From the NCBI RefSeq assembly GCF_021043365.1, contig NZ_JAJNDU010000003.1, positions 124,001 to 188,000 on the forward strand: a DNA stretch of 64,000 bases, in the 5' to 3' direction. The notes under the pieces were generated by a model. It did not search any database. It was not told the origin of the DNA and was given only the letters and a program-made list of their open reading frames with translations. Each line of letters begins with the position of its first letter. Positions within the stretch are counted from its first letter, which is position 1. Shown here in pieces: positions 16,435-25,962 of the stretch. The translations under genes were made by a program, and so were the position numbers. The stretch is from Sphingomonas sp. IC-11 (GTDB taxonomy: Bacteria; Pseudomonadota; Alphaproteobacteria; Sphingomonadales; Sphingomonadaceae).

Positions 16435-17388
16435 TCAGTCGCGGAGAACCGCGGCATCAACCTCGATCCAGGGCACCCGGCGCGCCACCGCCGGGGCGCG
16501 CGCGGCCGGCGGCGGTGCTGCCCGCGTGCCAACCGCAGCCGCAGGTTTATTGGCTGTCGATGACGGGCCCGCGGCAGCAAGCCGGGCCGCGTTCGGCCCC
16601 GCTGCGGCATTCGCCGGCCTTGTTCCGGCCGCCGCAGCCACGCCCGCCCCGGAAGCGACGCTTCGGGAGGGTACCGCGGCACTCGATGAGGTCGCAGGCG
16701 CCGGCAGCAGGCTGGGCCGCGCGACCGAGACAGAGGCGGGCGCGGTGGGCTGCATGACAACAGCCGTTGCGCGCGACACCGGTATCGCCGCGGCCGGTGC
16801 GCCGCCAACAACCGGGACCGAAACCGGCGCTGCGAGCGCAATCATCGGACGAGGCGCCAGCATTTCGGCAAATGGCGCATCAAGGGTCGGCAGCACAGCC
16901 GCGGCGAACGTCTGCAACTCACCGGGCGTCAGGCGCTCTGATTCGGCCAGCGTCGCTGCCGCGGCGGTGCAGAATGCCTCGCGCGCCTGCGCCTGCGAGA
17001 AGAAGTTGTAGAGCCTGGTCATCGCGTCGTCATAGCGATCCTGCCAGTCTCCCCCACCGGCGCGATACTGTTCGGAAAGCTGCGTCTGTGCGCTCGCCAA
17101 TGTGGCTTTGTGCGTCGCCAGCATGGCATTGTAGCGTTGCACGATGGTCGCTTCCTGCGCCCCGCGGCAGGCGAGCGCCGCGACGTTCAGTGCCACCCGC
17201 ATGTGCCATACCGTCGCCGCTGGAGAGAGCCCGCGGTTAATTGGCGTGATCGGGGGCGTGACGTGGACCGGAACAGCCGGAGGCTCAGGAGGCGGCACGA
17301 CCACCGCCACTTCCTTTGGCCGGGAGGCGCAGGCAGCCACCGCAGCGATGGCTGCGACGGCGACGATGGCTTGCGTTACGCGTGACAT
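16435..17388 (-). CDS. Ala/Pro-rich lipoprotein of unknown function upstream of tol
   Basis: A 317-residue protein with a signal sequence and the lipobox AVAACAS at about 15-21, so it is probably a lipoprotein. The middle part (about 55-180) is helical and may be folded; it has LACRG and FCTAAAA cysteines that could pair. The last 130 residues are low-complexity Ala/Pro/Ser/Val. I do not recognise a family. It is first in line with ybgC-tolQRAB-pal, 56 bases upstream, so it may be part of that operon and act at the envelope, but that is inference from position. Confidence 0.7.
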   Translation of the reverse strand: MSRVTQAIVAVAAIAAVAACASRPKEVAVVVPPPEPPAVPVHVTPPITPINRGLSPAATVWHMRVALNVAALACRGAQEATIVQRYNAMLATHKATLASAQTQLSEQYRAGGGDWQDRYDDAMTRLYNFFSQAQAREAFCTAAAATLAESERLTPGELQTFAAAVLPTLDAPFAEMLAPRPMIALAAPVSVPVVGGAPAAAIPVSRATAVVMQPTAPASVSVARPSLLPAPATSSSAAVPSRSVASGAGVAAAAGTRPANAAAGPNAARLAAAGPSSTANKPAAAVGTRAAPPPAARAPAVARRVPWIEVDAAVLRD

Positions 17389-17593
17389 GGCGGCTCCGTT
17401 CTCCCCCCGGCGCTACTGCCCGATGCTGTGCCGGCCGATGGGTGAATGCAAGGTAAAGGAACCCGATCCCTCCAATGATCCGGGATCCACTGGCACCGCG
17501 CTGATGCCGGTTCCTGCATGCGCCTCGCCGACAGGGCACCGAATCGGTGCAGGCGACGTTGTTGGCCCAACCCAGATCAAGATCGGAGACGGT

Positions 17594-18550
17594 ATGACGC
17601 AGACCCCGGCGGTGGAAGAGTTGAACCAGATTGTGACGGACATCGCACGGGAGATCAGCGAGAACGCAGAGGAGATCGAGCGGGCTGCCGATGCCAAGGA
17701 GGAAGGGCTTTCCCCCGGCCCTTTCGGCATCGTCGTCACCACTGCGAAGGGCGAACTTTTGTCCGCGGGGGCGGCGAAAACCCTCTTTCCGCTACAGAGC
17801 ATTGCCAAGGTTTTCGCCTTGGAGCTTGCCCTGTGCGCGATCGGGGATGATGTCTTCAAACGGGTGGGACGCGAACCGTCTGGTGATCCGTTCAACTCAA
17901 TCGTGGATCTGGAGCGAACCGCAGGGGTGCCGCGCAACCCCTTCGTGAACGCAGGTGCCCTCGCGGTCGTGGATATCCTCGTCGAAGCTTTGGACGAGGA
18001 TGCCCAGGCCAGTGCGGTGGTGAACTTCGTCCGCCAGCACAGCGGGCAGACAGTTATCGACCTGGATCAGGACGTGCTGGCGTCTGAGCACGAAGCCGGC
18101 GATCTCAACCGCGCCATGATGAGCTTCATGCGCCACCACGGCAATCTCCACTCGTCGGTGGACGAGGTGATGGAGGCCTATGTCAGGCAGTGCGCCATCA
18201 TGCTGGATTGCGAGGGCCTGGCGCGAACGGGCCTGTTCCTCGCCCGTACCCGGCGCAATCCGGCCGACGAGGAAGCAGATGCGATTGCCCGGCGCATGCG
18301 CAAGCTGCTCGCCTTGATGATGACGTGCGGCCATTATGACGGGTCAGGAGATTTTGCGCTGCGTGTCGGGCTGCCGGCAAAGAGCGGCGTCGGCGGCGGA
18401 ATCCTTGCCGTCGTTCCGGAAACCGCCGCGATCGCGGTGTGGTCACCTAATCTTGATCAGCACGGAAATTCGATGCTGGGCGTGCGCGCGCTTGAGATGC
18501 TGGCACACCGCACTGGCTGGTCCGTCTTTGGCCCGCCCATGATCGGCTGA
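17594..18550 (+). CDS. glsA: Glutaminase
   Basis: A 318-residue glutaminase that hydrolyses L-glutamine to glutamate and ammonia. It has the serine beta-lactamase-like fold signature: the SxxK catalytic pair in LQSIAKVF, the RNPFVNAGA segment and the SAEH-region equivalent in LASEHEAGD. The length matches the YbaS/GlsA family (about 310). I chose ATG 17594 because it follows a GGAGAC ribosome site and gives the family length; the open frame runs about 150 codons further upstream into antisense of the lipoprotein gene. It is alone on its strand. Confidence 0.95.
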   Translation: MTQTPAVEELNQIVTDIAREISENAEEIERAADAKEEGLSPGPFGIVVTTAKGELLSAGAAKTLFPLQSIAKVFALELALCAIGDDVFKRVGREPSGDPFNSIVDLERTAGVPRNPFVNAGALAVVDILVEALDEDAQASAVVNFVRQHSGQTVIDLDQDVLASEHEAGDLNRAMMSFMRHHGNLHSSVDEVMEAYVRQCAIMLDCEGLARTGLFLARTRRNPADEEADAIARRMRKLLALMMTCGHYDGSGDFALRVGLPAKSGVGGGILAVVPETAAIAVWSPNLDQHGNSMLGVRALEMLAHRTGWSVFGPPMIG

Positions 18551-18557
18551 ACGGGCA

Positions 18558-18583
18558 ACGCCCGCCCATGATCAGGCGGGCGT
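18558..18583. terminator. Hairpin between convergent glsA and the flavin oxygenase gene
   Basis: A perfect 9-bp stem (18558-18566 with 18575-18583) and an 8-base loop lie in the 49-base gap between two genes that run towards each other. Its place suggests a two-way terminator, though neither side has a U-run. Confidence 0.5.
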
Positions 18584-18599
18584 CGACGAGCGCTTGGAG

Positions 18600-19637
18600 C
18601 TATGCCGCGCGCTGCTCCAGCGCCTGCGCCGCCTCGGCTATCAGCGATGCGATGATGTCGGCCAGCGGCTCTTCCTTGGTGACCATGCCGACCGACTGGC
18701 CCGCCATCACGCTGCCATGCTCGACATCGCCGTCGATCACCGCGCGGCGCAGCGCACCGGCCCAATAATGCTCGATCTGCAGCTGCGCCTCGGCCATCGC
18801 GACCGCGCCTTCGTCCAGCGCCTGCGCCACTTCGCGCTGCTTGGCGGTGAACAGCTCGCCGCCGGCATTCTTCAGCGCGCGCACCGGGATCACCGGCAGC
18901 CGCGGGTCGATCTGCACGCTCGCCACCGCGTCGCGGGCAGAGGCGCGGATGAAGGCCTGCTTGAACTTGGGATGCGCGATCGATTCGGTCGCGCAGACGA
19001 AGCGCGTACCGAGCTGGACGCCCGCTGCACCCATGTCGAGATAGCCCGCGATCGCCTCGCCGCGCCCGATGCCGCCAGCGATGAACACCGGCACGTCATT
19101 GGCGATCGCCGGCAGGATCTCCTGCGCCAGCACGCTGGTCGAAACGGGGCCAATATGCCCGCCCGCTTCCGATCCCTCGATCACCAGCGCGTCGACGCCC
19201 GAGCGGATCAGCTTCTTCGCCAGCGCCAGCGTCGGTGCGAAGCAGATCACCTTGGCTCCGCTCGCCTTGATCGCCTCCAGCGAGCCCTTGGGCGGCAGCC
19301 CGCCCGCCAGCACGACATGACCAACCTCATGCTTCGCGCACACCTCGATCAGCGCCATCAGATCGGGGTGCATGGTGATCAGGTTCACGCCGAACGGCTT
19401 GTCGGTCAGCGCCTTGGTCGCGGCGATTTCCTTGTCGAGCAACTCGACCGTCATCGCCCCGCACGCAATCACGCCAAACCCGCCGGCGTTGGACATGGCG
19501 GCGACCAGATTGCGCTCGCTGACCCAGCTCATCGCGCCGGCCATGATGGCTACTTCGCTGCCGAGGAATACGGCGCCGCGCTCCATGCGGCGGGCGAGAC
19601 GGGCGGAACCCGAACGGTCGATCGTGGTATCGTTCAT
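18600..19637 (-). CDS. Nitronate monooxygenase family flavoprotein
   Basis: A 345-residue FMN-dependent protein of the nitronate monooxygenase (2-nitropropane dioxygenase) family. The barrel shows IMAGAMSWVSE near the N-terminus, AGGLPPKGSLEAIKASGAKV in the middle, EGSEAGGHIGPV (the histidine position used for catalysis in class I enzymes) and PVFIAGGIGRGEAIAGYL binding the FMN phosphate. Relatives include enoyl reductases and oxidoreductases of unknown substrate, so the reaction is not certain. The ATG at 19637 is 38 bases from the divergent YjbQ gene; a longer frame lacks support. Confidence 0.88.
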   Translation of the reverse strand: MNDTTIDRSGSARLARRMERGAVFLGSEVAIMAGAMSWVSERNLVAAMSNAGGFGVIACGAMTVELLDKEIAATKALTDKPFGVNLITMHPDLMALIEVCAKHEVGHVVLAGGLPPKGSLEAIKASGAKVICFAPTLALAKKLIRSGVDALVIEGSEAGGHIGPVSTSVLAQEILPAIANDVPVFIAGGIGRGEAIAGYLDMGAAGVQLGTRFVCATESIAHPKFKQAFIRASARDAVASVQIDPRLPVIPVRALKNAGGELFTAKQREVAQALDEGAVAMAEAQLQIEHYWAGALRRAVIDGDVEHGSVMAGQSVGMVTKEEPLADIIASLIAEAAQALEQRAA

Positions 19638-19675
19638 CACCGCGCCGCTACACCGGTCGCGCGGCGGAGACAAAC

Positions 19676-20092
19676 ATGCGGCAACACGCCACCGAATTGA
19701 TTGTTACCTCGCCCGGCCAGGGCCTTCACGAATTCACCCGCGATGTCACCGGCTGGGTCGCCTCGACCGGCATCGAACAGGGCCTCCTCACCCTCTTCAT
19801 CCGCCACACCTCCGCCTCGCTGCTGATCCAGGAAAACGCCGCCCCCGCCGCGCGCCGCGACATGGAGCGCTTTCTCGCCCGCATCGCCCCTGAATCGCGT
19901 GATTACGAGCATGACGATGAAGGGCCGGACGACATGCCCGCGCACCTGCGCTCGGCGCTCACCGCCACCAGCCTCTCGATCCCAGTCGCGAATGGCCACC
20001 CGGTGCTCGGCACGTGGCAGGGCATCTACCTCTTCGAGCATCGCCGCGCGTCGCACCGCCGGCAGGTCGCGCTTCACCTGATCGGCGAGTGA
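19676..20092 (+). CDS. YjbQ family protein (UPF0047)
   Basis: A 138-residue protein of the YjbQ/UPF0047 family, which has weak thiamine-phosphate synthase activity in some members but no firm role. The typical HTSASLLIQENA segment and the closing GTWQGIYLFEHR motif, with conserved histidines and glutamates, are present. It is the full length for the family. It shares a 38-base divergent promoter gap with the flavin oxygenase and is followed by the AarF gene within five bases, so they are probably one transcript. Confidence 0.93.
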   Translation: MRQHATELIVTSPGQGLHEFTRDVTGWVASTGIEQGLLTLFIRHTSASLLIQENAAPAARRDMERFLARIAPESRDYEHDDEGPDDMPAHLRSALTATSLSIPVANGHPVLGTWQGIYLFEHRRASHRRQVALHLIGE

Positions 20093-20097
20093 CGGCG

Positions 20098-21579
20098 ATG
20101 CTGGGAACGCTGAAAGTCGCCGCCCGCGATCGCACCCGGCTGGGCGAAGTCGCCGCCGTCATGTCGCGCTTCGGCCTCGACGTGCTGCTCGCCCGCCTCG
20201 GCCTCGGCAGCGCGCAGGACGAGCCCGAGCCGTTCGACCTTCCCGACCGCACGCGCCGCGCGCTGGAGGCGCTCGGCCCCACCTGGGTGAAGCTCGGCCA
20301 GATCATGGCGACGCGCGCGGATATCCTGCCGCCCGAATGGATCGCCGCGTTCGAACAGCTGCAAAGCTCGGCCCCGCGCCTGCCCTTCGAGGACCTGCGC
20401 CCGGCGGTGGAGACCGCGCTCGGCGAGCCGCCCGAGACGGTGTTCGCCCAGTTCGATGCCGAACCGCTCGCCGCCGCCTCGATGGCGCAGGTCCACCGCG
20501 CAACGCTGCCCGATGGCACGGCCGTGGTGGTCAAGATCCGCCGCCCCGGCATCCGCCCGCGGATGGAGGCGGACTTGCGCCTGCTCGGCGAAGTCGCGCG
20601 CGTCATGGAACGCTCCAATGCGGAGGCCCGCCGCTTCGGCGCGACCAAGCTCATCCGCCAGCTCGGCAGCGCGATCCTGGGCGAACTCGATTTCGCCAAC
20701 GAGGGCCGCAACGCCGATCTGCTGCGCGACGATTTCGCGCGCGACTCCCGCGTGCTGATCCCGCGCATCCACTGGGATTATACGTCCGAAGCGCTGATCG
20801 TGATGGACCACATCCCCGGCGTGCCGCCGCGCAACGCCCAGGTGCTGCGAGATGCCGGGATCGACCCCGCCGTGATCGCCGCCTCGGGCGCGGACATCGT
20901 GCTTCAGATGGCGCTCATCAACGGCCGCTTCCACGGCGATCCGCACCCCGGCAACCTCCTGTGCTTGCCCGGCAACCGCATCGGCATGATCGATTTCGGC
21001 CTCATCGGCCACGTCAGCCCGCGCCGGCGTGAGGAATTCATCGCCTTCGTCCAGGCACTGGTCACCGACGATCCCGCGCTCCTCGCCGAAACGCTCGCCC
21101 GCTGGGCCGAACTGGAACATCAGGTCCCGCGCTTCATGCCGATCGCGGAGGGGCTGGTGGTCCGCCACGGCCGCCGTCTGGTGCTGGCCGATCTCGTCGC
21201 CGACCTGTTCGGCACGCTGCGCGAGGAGAAGCTCGCCTTCCCGCCCGATCTGCTACTGCTGTTCAAGGCGCTGATCACATTGGACGGCGTGCTCGGCGCG
21301 ATCGAGCCCGACTTCGATCTCGCCGCCGCGATGCGCCGGGCAAGCGGCCGGCTGGTGATGGAGCGGCTCTCGCCGGAACGCTGGTCACGCCGCGCCGCCG
21401 CCGTCGCACTGGAGGTCGATCGGCTGGGAGACGATCTCCCGCGTCTGATCCGCGCGCTCGTCCGCCGCGCGGAGGCCCCGCCAACGCCTGCCCCGGCGCA
21501 GCCGTTCGACAGCCGCATCCTCGCGGCGGCACTGATCGCTGCCGCGCTCATCGTCGCGGCGGCGATCATGCTGACCTAG
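20098..21579 (+). CDS. ABC1/AarF/UbiB-family kinase-like protein
   Basis: A 493-residue member of the UbiB/AarF family. It has the KxGQ-region equivalent WVKLGQIMATR, the modified nucleotide loop with AAASMAQVH, the lysine in VVVKI, and the catalytic-type HGDPHPGNLL and IDFGLIG (DFG). A hydrophobic C-terminal helix at about 470-492 would anchor it in the membrane. UbiB proteins are needed for ubiquinone synthesis or movement; the exact chemistry is unsettled. I chose ATG 20098; a GTG at 20089 that overlaps the YjbQ stop is also possible. It converges on lysC with four bases between. Confidence 0.9.
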   Translation: MLGTLKVAARDRTRLGEVAAVMSRFGLDVLLARLGLGSAQDEPEPFDLPDRTRRALEALGPTWVKLGQIMATRADILPPEWIAAFEQLQSSAPRLPFEDLRPAVETALGEPPETVFAQFDAEPLAAASMAQVHRATLPDGTAVVVKIRRPGIRPRMEADLRLLGEVARVMERSNAEARRFGATKLIRQLGSAILGELDFANEGRNADLLRDDFARDSRVLIPRIHWDYTSEALIVMDHIPGVPPRNAQVLRDAGIDPAVIAASGADIVLQMALINGRFHGDPHPGNLLCLPGNRIGMIDFGLIGHVSPRRREEFIAFVQALVTDDPALLAETLARWAELEHQVPRFMPIAEGLVVRHGRRLVLADLVADLFGTLREEKLAFPPDLLLLFKALITLDGVLGAIEPDFDLAAAMRRASGRLVMERLSPERWSRRAAAVALEVDRLGDDLPRLIRALVRRAEAPPTPAPAQPFDSRILAAALIAAALIVAAAIMLT

Positions 21580-21583
21580 CGGC

Positions 21584-22855
21584 TCAGGCGGCCTCGTCGG
21601 CGTCCAAGCCATAAGCGGTATGCAGCACGCGCACCGCCAGCTCGGTCTCGTCCTCGTTGATCAGCACGCTGACCTTGATCTCGCTGGTCGAGATCGCAAG
21701 GATGTTGATCCCGCGCGCGCCCAGCGTCGAGAACATCGTGCTCGCGACGCCCGCATGGCTGCGCATGCCGACGCCGACGACGCTGATCTTCGCCACGCGC
21801 GTGTCGTGCACCAGCTCCTCGAAGCCGATCGCCGCACGCGCCTGGTTCAGCGTCTCGATCGATCGCGCGAGGTCCGCCGCCGGCACGGTGAAGGTCACGT
21901 CCGTCGAGCCCGAGCCCCGCGCTCCGTGATCGTGCGCGATATTCTGGATGATCATGTCGACGTTGATGTTCGCCGCGGCCAGCGGCTCGAAGATCGCCGA
22001 CACCGAACCCGGCTTGTCGGGCACTGCGGTCAGCGTGATCTTCGCTTCGTTCTTGTCGTGCGCGATGCCGGTGATCAGCTGGCGTTCCACGTCTTCAACC
22101 TCCTCTTCGCCCACGATCATCGTACCGGGCAGTGTATCCGCCATCGGCGCATCGTCGCCGGTGAACGACGAGAGCACCTGGACGCGGACGTTTTCCTTCA
22201 TCGCCAGGCCCACCGAGCGCGTCTGCAGCACCTTGGCGCCGACGCTGGCGAGCTCAAGCATTTCCTCATACGTCACCTTGGCGAGCTTGCGCGCGCGCGG
22301 CACGATGCGCGGATCGGTGGTATAGACGCCGTCGACGTCGGTGTAGATGTCGCAGCGATCGGCCTTGATCGCCGCCGCCACCGCCACCGCCGACGTGTCG
22401 GAGCCGCCACGGCCCAGCGTCGTCACGCGCCCCTCATGCACGCCCTGGAAGCCCGGGATCACCGCCACTTCGCCCGCGCCCATGCTGGCGAGCAGTGCCT
22501 CCGAATCAATCGTTTCGATCCGCGCCTTGGCGAACGCGCCCGATGTGTTCACCGGCAGCTGCCAGCCAAGCCAGGACCGCGCCGGCACGCCGATCGCCTG
22601 CAGCGCAATCGCCAGCAGCCCGCTGGTGATCTGCTCGCCCGCGGAAACGACGACGTCATACTCCTTGGGATCGTATAGCGCGCTCGCCTCGCGGCAGAAG
22701 TTCACCAGCCGGTCGGTCTCGCCAGCCATGGCGGAAACCACCACCGCCACTTCGTTGCCGGCCGCCGCCTCGCGTTTCACCCGCGCGGCGACCGAGCGAA
22801 TCCGCTCGATTCCAGCCATCGAGGTGCCGCCGAATTTCATGACGATGCGGGCCAC
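21584..22855 (-). CDS. lysC: Aspartate kinase
   Basis: A 423-residue aspartokinase that phosphorylates L-aspartate at the start of the lysine, threonine and methionine pathway. The N-terminal KFGGTSMA, the GRGGSDTSA segment and the aspartate-binding TDVDGVYTTDPR are present, followed by two ACT domains (about 275-345 and 350-420) for feedback control. It starts at GTG 22855, which places MARIVMKFGG at the N-terminus as in relatives; the ATG 54 bases upstream gives an unlikely leader. It is 52 bases from the divergent ubiG. Confidence 0.96.
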   Translation of the reverse strand: MARIVMKFGGTSMAGIERIRSVAARVKREAAAGNEVAVVVSAMAGETDRLVNFCREASALYDPKEYDVVVSAGEQITSGLLAIALQAIGVPARSWLGWQLPVNTSGAFAKARIETIDSEALLASMGAGEVAVIPGFQGVHEGRVTTLGRGGSDTSAVAVAAAIKADRCDIYTDVDGVYTTDPRIVPRARKLAKVTYEEMLELASVGAKVLQTRSVGLAMKENVRVQVLSSFTGDDAPMADTLPGTMIVGEEEVEDVERQLITGIAHDKNEAKITLTAVPDKPGSVSAIFEPLAAANINVDMIIQNIAHDHGARGSGSTDVTFTVPAADLARSIETLNQARAAIGFEELVHDTRVAKISVVGVGMRSHAGVASTMFSTLGARGINILAISTSEIKVSVLINEDETELAVRVLHTAYGLDADEAA

Positions 22856-22907
22856 GCGAATACTCTCGGAGCTTGGGGAAAACAGGCGCGCCTGATAGGA
22901 GCGGCCC

Positions 22908-23687
22908 ATGGTGGACGCAACCGTAACAACCGATACCGCTCCGGCCAGCCCCGGCGACGCCGGCCTCGATCACGCGAGTATCGTCGCGACCGAGGCGGCG
23001 CATTTCGGCGCGATGGCGAAGGACTGGTGGGATCCGCGCGGTTCCTCGGCGATGCTCCACCGACTGAACCCGGTGCGGCTGCGCTACATCCGCGAACAGG
23101 CCGACCGGCACTTCGATCTCGATCCGGCGAGCTTCACGCCGCTTGCCGGCAAGACCGCGCTCGATGTCGGTTGCGGCGCCGGCCTGCTGGCGGAGCCGTT
23201 GAAGCGCCTTGGCGCCGCCGTCACCGCGATCGACGCCGCGCCCGAAAATATCGCGGTGGCGCGCGACCATGCGCACGCGAGCGGTCTCGTCATCGATTAT
23301 CGCGCCGGCGGCGTGGAGGCAGTGGCGGGCGAGACGTTCGACCTCGTCACCTGCCTCGAGGTGATCGAGCATGTCGCCGATCCTGCGTCATTCGTCGCGG
23401 GCCTCGCAGGCGCGCTGGCGGAGGGCGGCCTGCTGATCCTCTCCACCCCCAATCGCACCCCACTGTCGCGCGTCGCGATGATCACACTAGCCGAGGGGAC
23501 CGGCCGGATCCCGAAGGGCACGCATGATTGGGACAAGTTCCTGACGCCGGAGGAACTCACCGGACTGCTTGGCAAGGCCGGCCTTGCCGTTCGCGACACG
23601 CGCGGGCTCAGCTTCTCGCCGACCGCCGGCTTCACCCTCTCCGATTCGCTCGCGCTGAACTATTTGGTGACGGCCACCCGCGCCTGA
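22908..23687 (+). CDS. ubiG: Ubiquinone biosynthesis O-methyltransferase
   Basis: A 259-residue SAM-dependent methyltransferase. The UbiG signature HFGAMAKDWWDPRG begins near residue 31, followed by the SAM-binding LDVGCGAGLLAEPL at about 85-98 and VIEHVADP. UbiG methylates the two hydroxyl groups on the ubiquinone ring (both O-methylation steps). The start ATG lies 52 bases from divergent lysC. The N-terminal 20 residues are Thr/Ala-rich and variable. It is followed by the S9 peptidase 75 bases on. Confidence 0.96.
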   Translation: MVDATVTTDTAPASPGDAGLDHASIVATEAAHFGAMAKDWWDPRGSSAMLHRLNPVRLRYIREQADRHFDLDPASFTPLAGKTALDVGCGAGLLAEPLKRLGAAVTAIDAAPENIAVARDHAHASGLVIDYRAGGVEAVAGETFDLVTCLEVIEHVADPASFVAGLAGALAEGGLLILSTPNRTPLSRVAMITLAEGTGRIPKGTHDWDKFLTPEELTGLLGKAGLAVRDTRGLSFSPTAGFTLSDSLALNYLVTATRA

Positions 23688-23762
23688 GCCACCCCCTGCA
23701 ATCCACCGCTTGCGCGCCACGCCCGATCGCGCTTCAACGCCGCATCCTCACCGGAGACGTTG

Positions 23763-25841
23763 ATGCGCATCTTGTCCTTGCTTCTCGCCTGCACCGCCAT
23801 CGCCGCCGCGCCCGCCGCGGCCCAGCAGCAGACCAACGCTGCCCCGGTCGACGGCCCCACCCGCACCTTCACCGGCGCTGATCTCTTCGGCCTCTCGATC
23901 GCCGCCGATCCGCAGATCAGCCCCGACGGCCGCACCATCGTCTACGTCCGCCGCACCGGCGACATCATGAGCGATCGGATGCAGTCCTCGCTGTGGCTGA
24001 TCGATGTCGCGAGCGGCAAGCAATCGCCCTTCGCCACCAACGGCTCCAGTCCGCGCTGGTCGCCCGACGGCACGCGTATCGCCTATGTCGCCGCGGACGG
24101 CGATCGGGCGCAGCTGTTCGTCCGCTGGGTCGCCACCGGCGCCAGCACCCGAGTCACCAGCCTGCCCGGCGATCCCAACAGCCTCGCCTGGTCGCCCGAC
24201 GGCAAGCGCATCGCCTATATCGCCACTGTTGCCGGCCAGCCGACCACGCTCGGCAAGGCACCCGCGAAGCCGGAGGGCGCGAAATGGGCCGAGCCGCTCG
24301 AGGTGATCGACCGCATCACCTATCGCAACGACGGTCCCGGCTATCGCAAGCCGGGCTACGACCATCTCTTCGTCGTCGCGGCGGAAGGCGGCGCGGCGCA
24401 GCAGCTCACCTTCGGCAAGTTCGACGACGGCGGCCCGCTGTCGTGGAGCGCCGACGGCCGCACCATCCTCTTCTCCGCCATCCGTGGGCCCGATGCCGAA
24501 CGGCAGGTGATGAATTCCGAGGTGATCGCGGTCGATGCGACCACCGGCACGCTGCGCACGCTCACCAGCCGCGACGGCCCCGATGCTGCGCCGCGCTATT
24601 CGAACGACGGTAGTCGAATCGCCTGGATCGGCTTCGACGACAAGCGCCGCGCCTATACCAACGCCGAACTCTACGTCGGCGGCGCGGATGCGAGCGCGCC
24701 CCGCTCGCTCACCGCCTCGCTCGACCGCTCGATCGAGGATGCGCAATGGGCGGCGGACGGCCGTACGCTTTATGCCGCCTATGACGACAAGGGGCAGCGC
24801 AAGCTCGCCCGCATCGGACTCGACGGGCGCTCCACCGTGCTCGCCGACAATCTCGCCGGGGGCGGGCTCGATCGTCCCTACACCGGGGGCGACTTTTCCG
24901 TCTCGCGCGGCGGCACGATCGCCTACACCGGCGGCGACGCCTCGGCGCCGGCGGACGTGTGGGTGTGGAGCGGCGGCAAGGCGCGCCGGCTGACGAACCT
25001 CAACGCCGTGCTCACCGCCTCCAAGACGCTGGCACCAGTGCGCAAGATCCCGGTCACCGCGCCGGACGGTCGCCCGATCGACGCCTGGCTCGCCACCCCG
25101 CCGGGCTGGCAGCCGGGCACTCGCGTGCCGCTGATCCTCGAAATCCACGGTGGCCCGCATTCCGCCTACGGCCCGAGCTTCGCGACCGATGTCCAGCTCT
25201 ACGCCTCGGGTGGCTATGCCGTGCTGTGGACCAACCCGCGCGGCTCGACCTCCTACGGCGCCGAATTCGCCAATCTGATCGACAAGAATTATCCCAGCGA
25301 GGATTACGACGATCTGATGGCGTCGGTGGATGCCGCCATCGCGGAAGGCATCGCCGATCCCAACAATCTGTTCGTCACCGGCGGCTCGGGCGGCGGCGTG
25401 CTCACCTCCTGGATCGTCGGCAAGACCAACCGGTTCAAGGCGGCCGCGACGCAAAAGCCGGTGATCAACTGGATCAGTGAGGCACTCACCATGGACAATA
25501 CGCTGTTCACGTCGCGCTACTGGTTCTCCAAACTGCCATGGGAGGATCCCATGGGTTATTGGAACCGCTCGCCGCTCAGTCTCGTCGGCAACGTGAAGAC
25601 GCCGACGCTAGTGGTGGTGGGTAGCGAGGATTACCGCACGCCCGTGAGCGAGAGTGAGCAATATTATGCCGCGCTCCAGATCGCCGGTGTGCCAACTGCC
25701 CTCGTGAAGGTGCCGGGCGCCAGCCATGGCGGCTTCACCAGTCGCCCGTCGCAATCCGCGGCGAAGGCGAGCGCAATCCTTGCCTGGTTCGATCGCTACC
25801 GCGGCGCCGCTCCAGCCGCGGCGGCAACGCCGACCAACTGA
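23763..25841 (+). CDS. Secreted S9-family peptidase (prolyl oligopeptidase type)
   Basis: A 692-residue serine peptidase. A signal peptide (about 1-20, ending APAAAQ) precedes a seven-bladed-type beta-propeller (about 40-430) with SPDG repeats, then an alpha/beta-hydrolase domain (about 440-680). The nucleophile is in GGSGGGVLTSW and the catalytic His is in ASHGGFT. HGGPHSAYG forms the oxyanion region. Such enzymes cut short peptides after proline or release acyl-amino acids. A TTG precedes the ATG; I used the ATG because it fits the signal peptide and follows GGAGAC. Confidence 0.94.
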   Translation: MRILSLLLACTAIAAAPAAAQQQTNAAPVDGPTRTFTGADLFGLSIAADPQISPDGRTIVYVRRTGDIMSDRMQSSLWLIDVASGKQSPFATNGSSPRWSPDGTRIAYVAADGDRAQLFVRWVATGASTRVTSLPGDPNSLAWSPDGKRIAYIATVAGQPTTLGKAPAKPEGAKWAEPLEVIDRITYRNDGPGYRKPGYDHLFVVAAEGGAAQQLTFGKFDDGGPLSWSADGRTILFSAIRGPDAERQVMNSEVIAVDATTGTLRTLTSRDGPDAAPRYSNDGSRIAWIGFDDKRRAYTNAELYVGGADASAPRSLTASLDRSIEDAQWAADGRTLYAAYDDKGQRKLARIGLDGRSTVLADNLAGGGLDRPYTGGDFSVSRGGTIAYTGGDASAPADVWVWSGGKARRLTNLNAVLTASKTLAPVRKIPVTAPDGRPIDAWLATPPGWQPGTRVPLILEIHGGPHSAYGPSFATDVQLYASGGYAVLWTNPRGSTSYGAEFANLIDKNYPSEDYDDLMASVDAAIAEGIADPNNLFVTGGSGGGVLTSWIVGKTNRFKAAATQKPVINWISEALTMDNTLFTSRYWFSKLPWEDPMGYWNRSPLSLVGNVKTPTLVVVGSEDYRTPVSESEQYYAALQIAGVPTALVKVPGASHGGFTSRPSQSAAKASAILAWFDRYRGAAPAAAATPTN

Positions 25842-25962
25842 GCAATCGAACCTACTGCTGCCGCCGCGCCGGGTATTCCGTCGCGGCGGCACGTCAGTGC
25901 GCGGCAGTGTTACGGTTTGTGCCGGATTGCGCACGACTGATAGCCGGGATAGCGTCACCAAC

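Noticed and set aside
23748-25454. 568-codon minus-strand frame
   Set aside because: Antisense of the S9 peptidase; composition is typical of a shadow frame.
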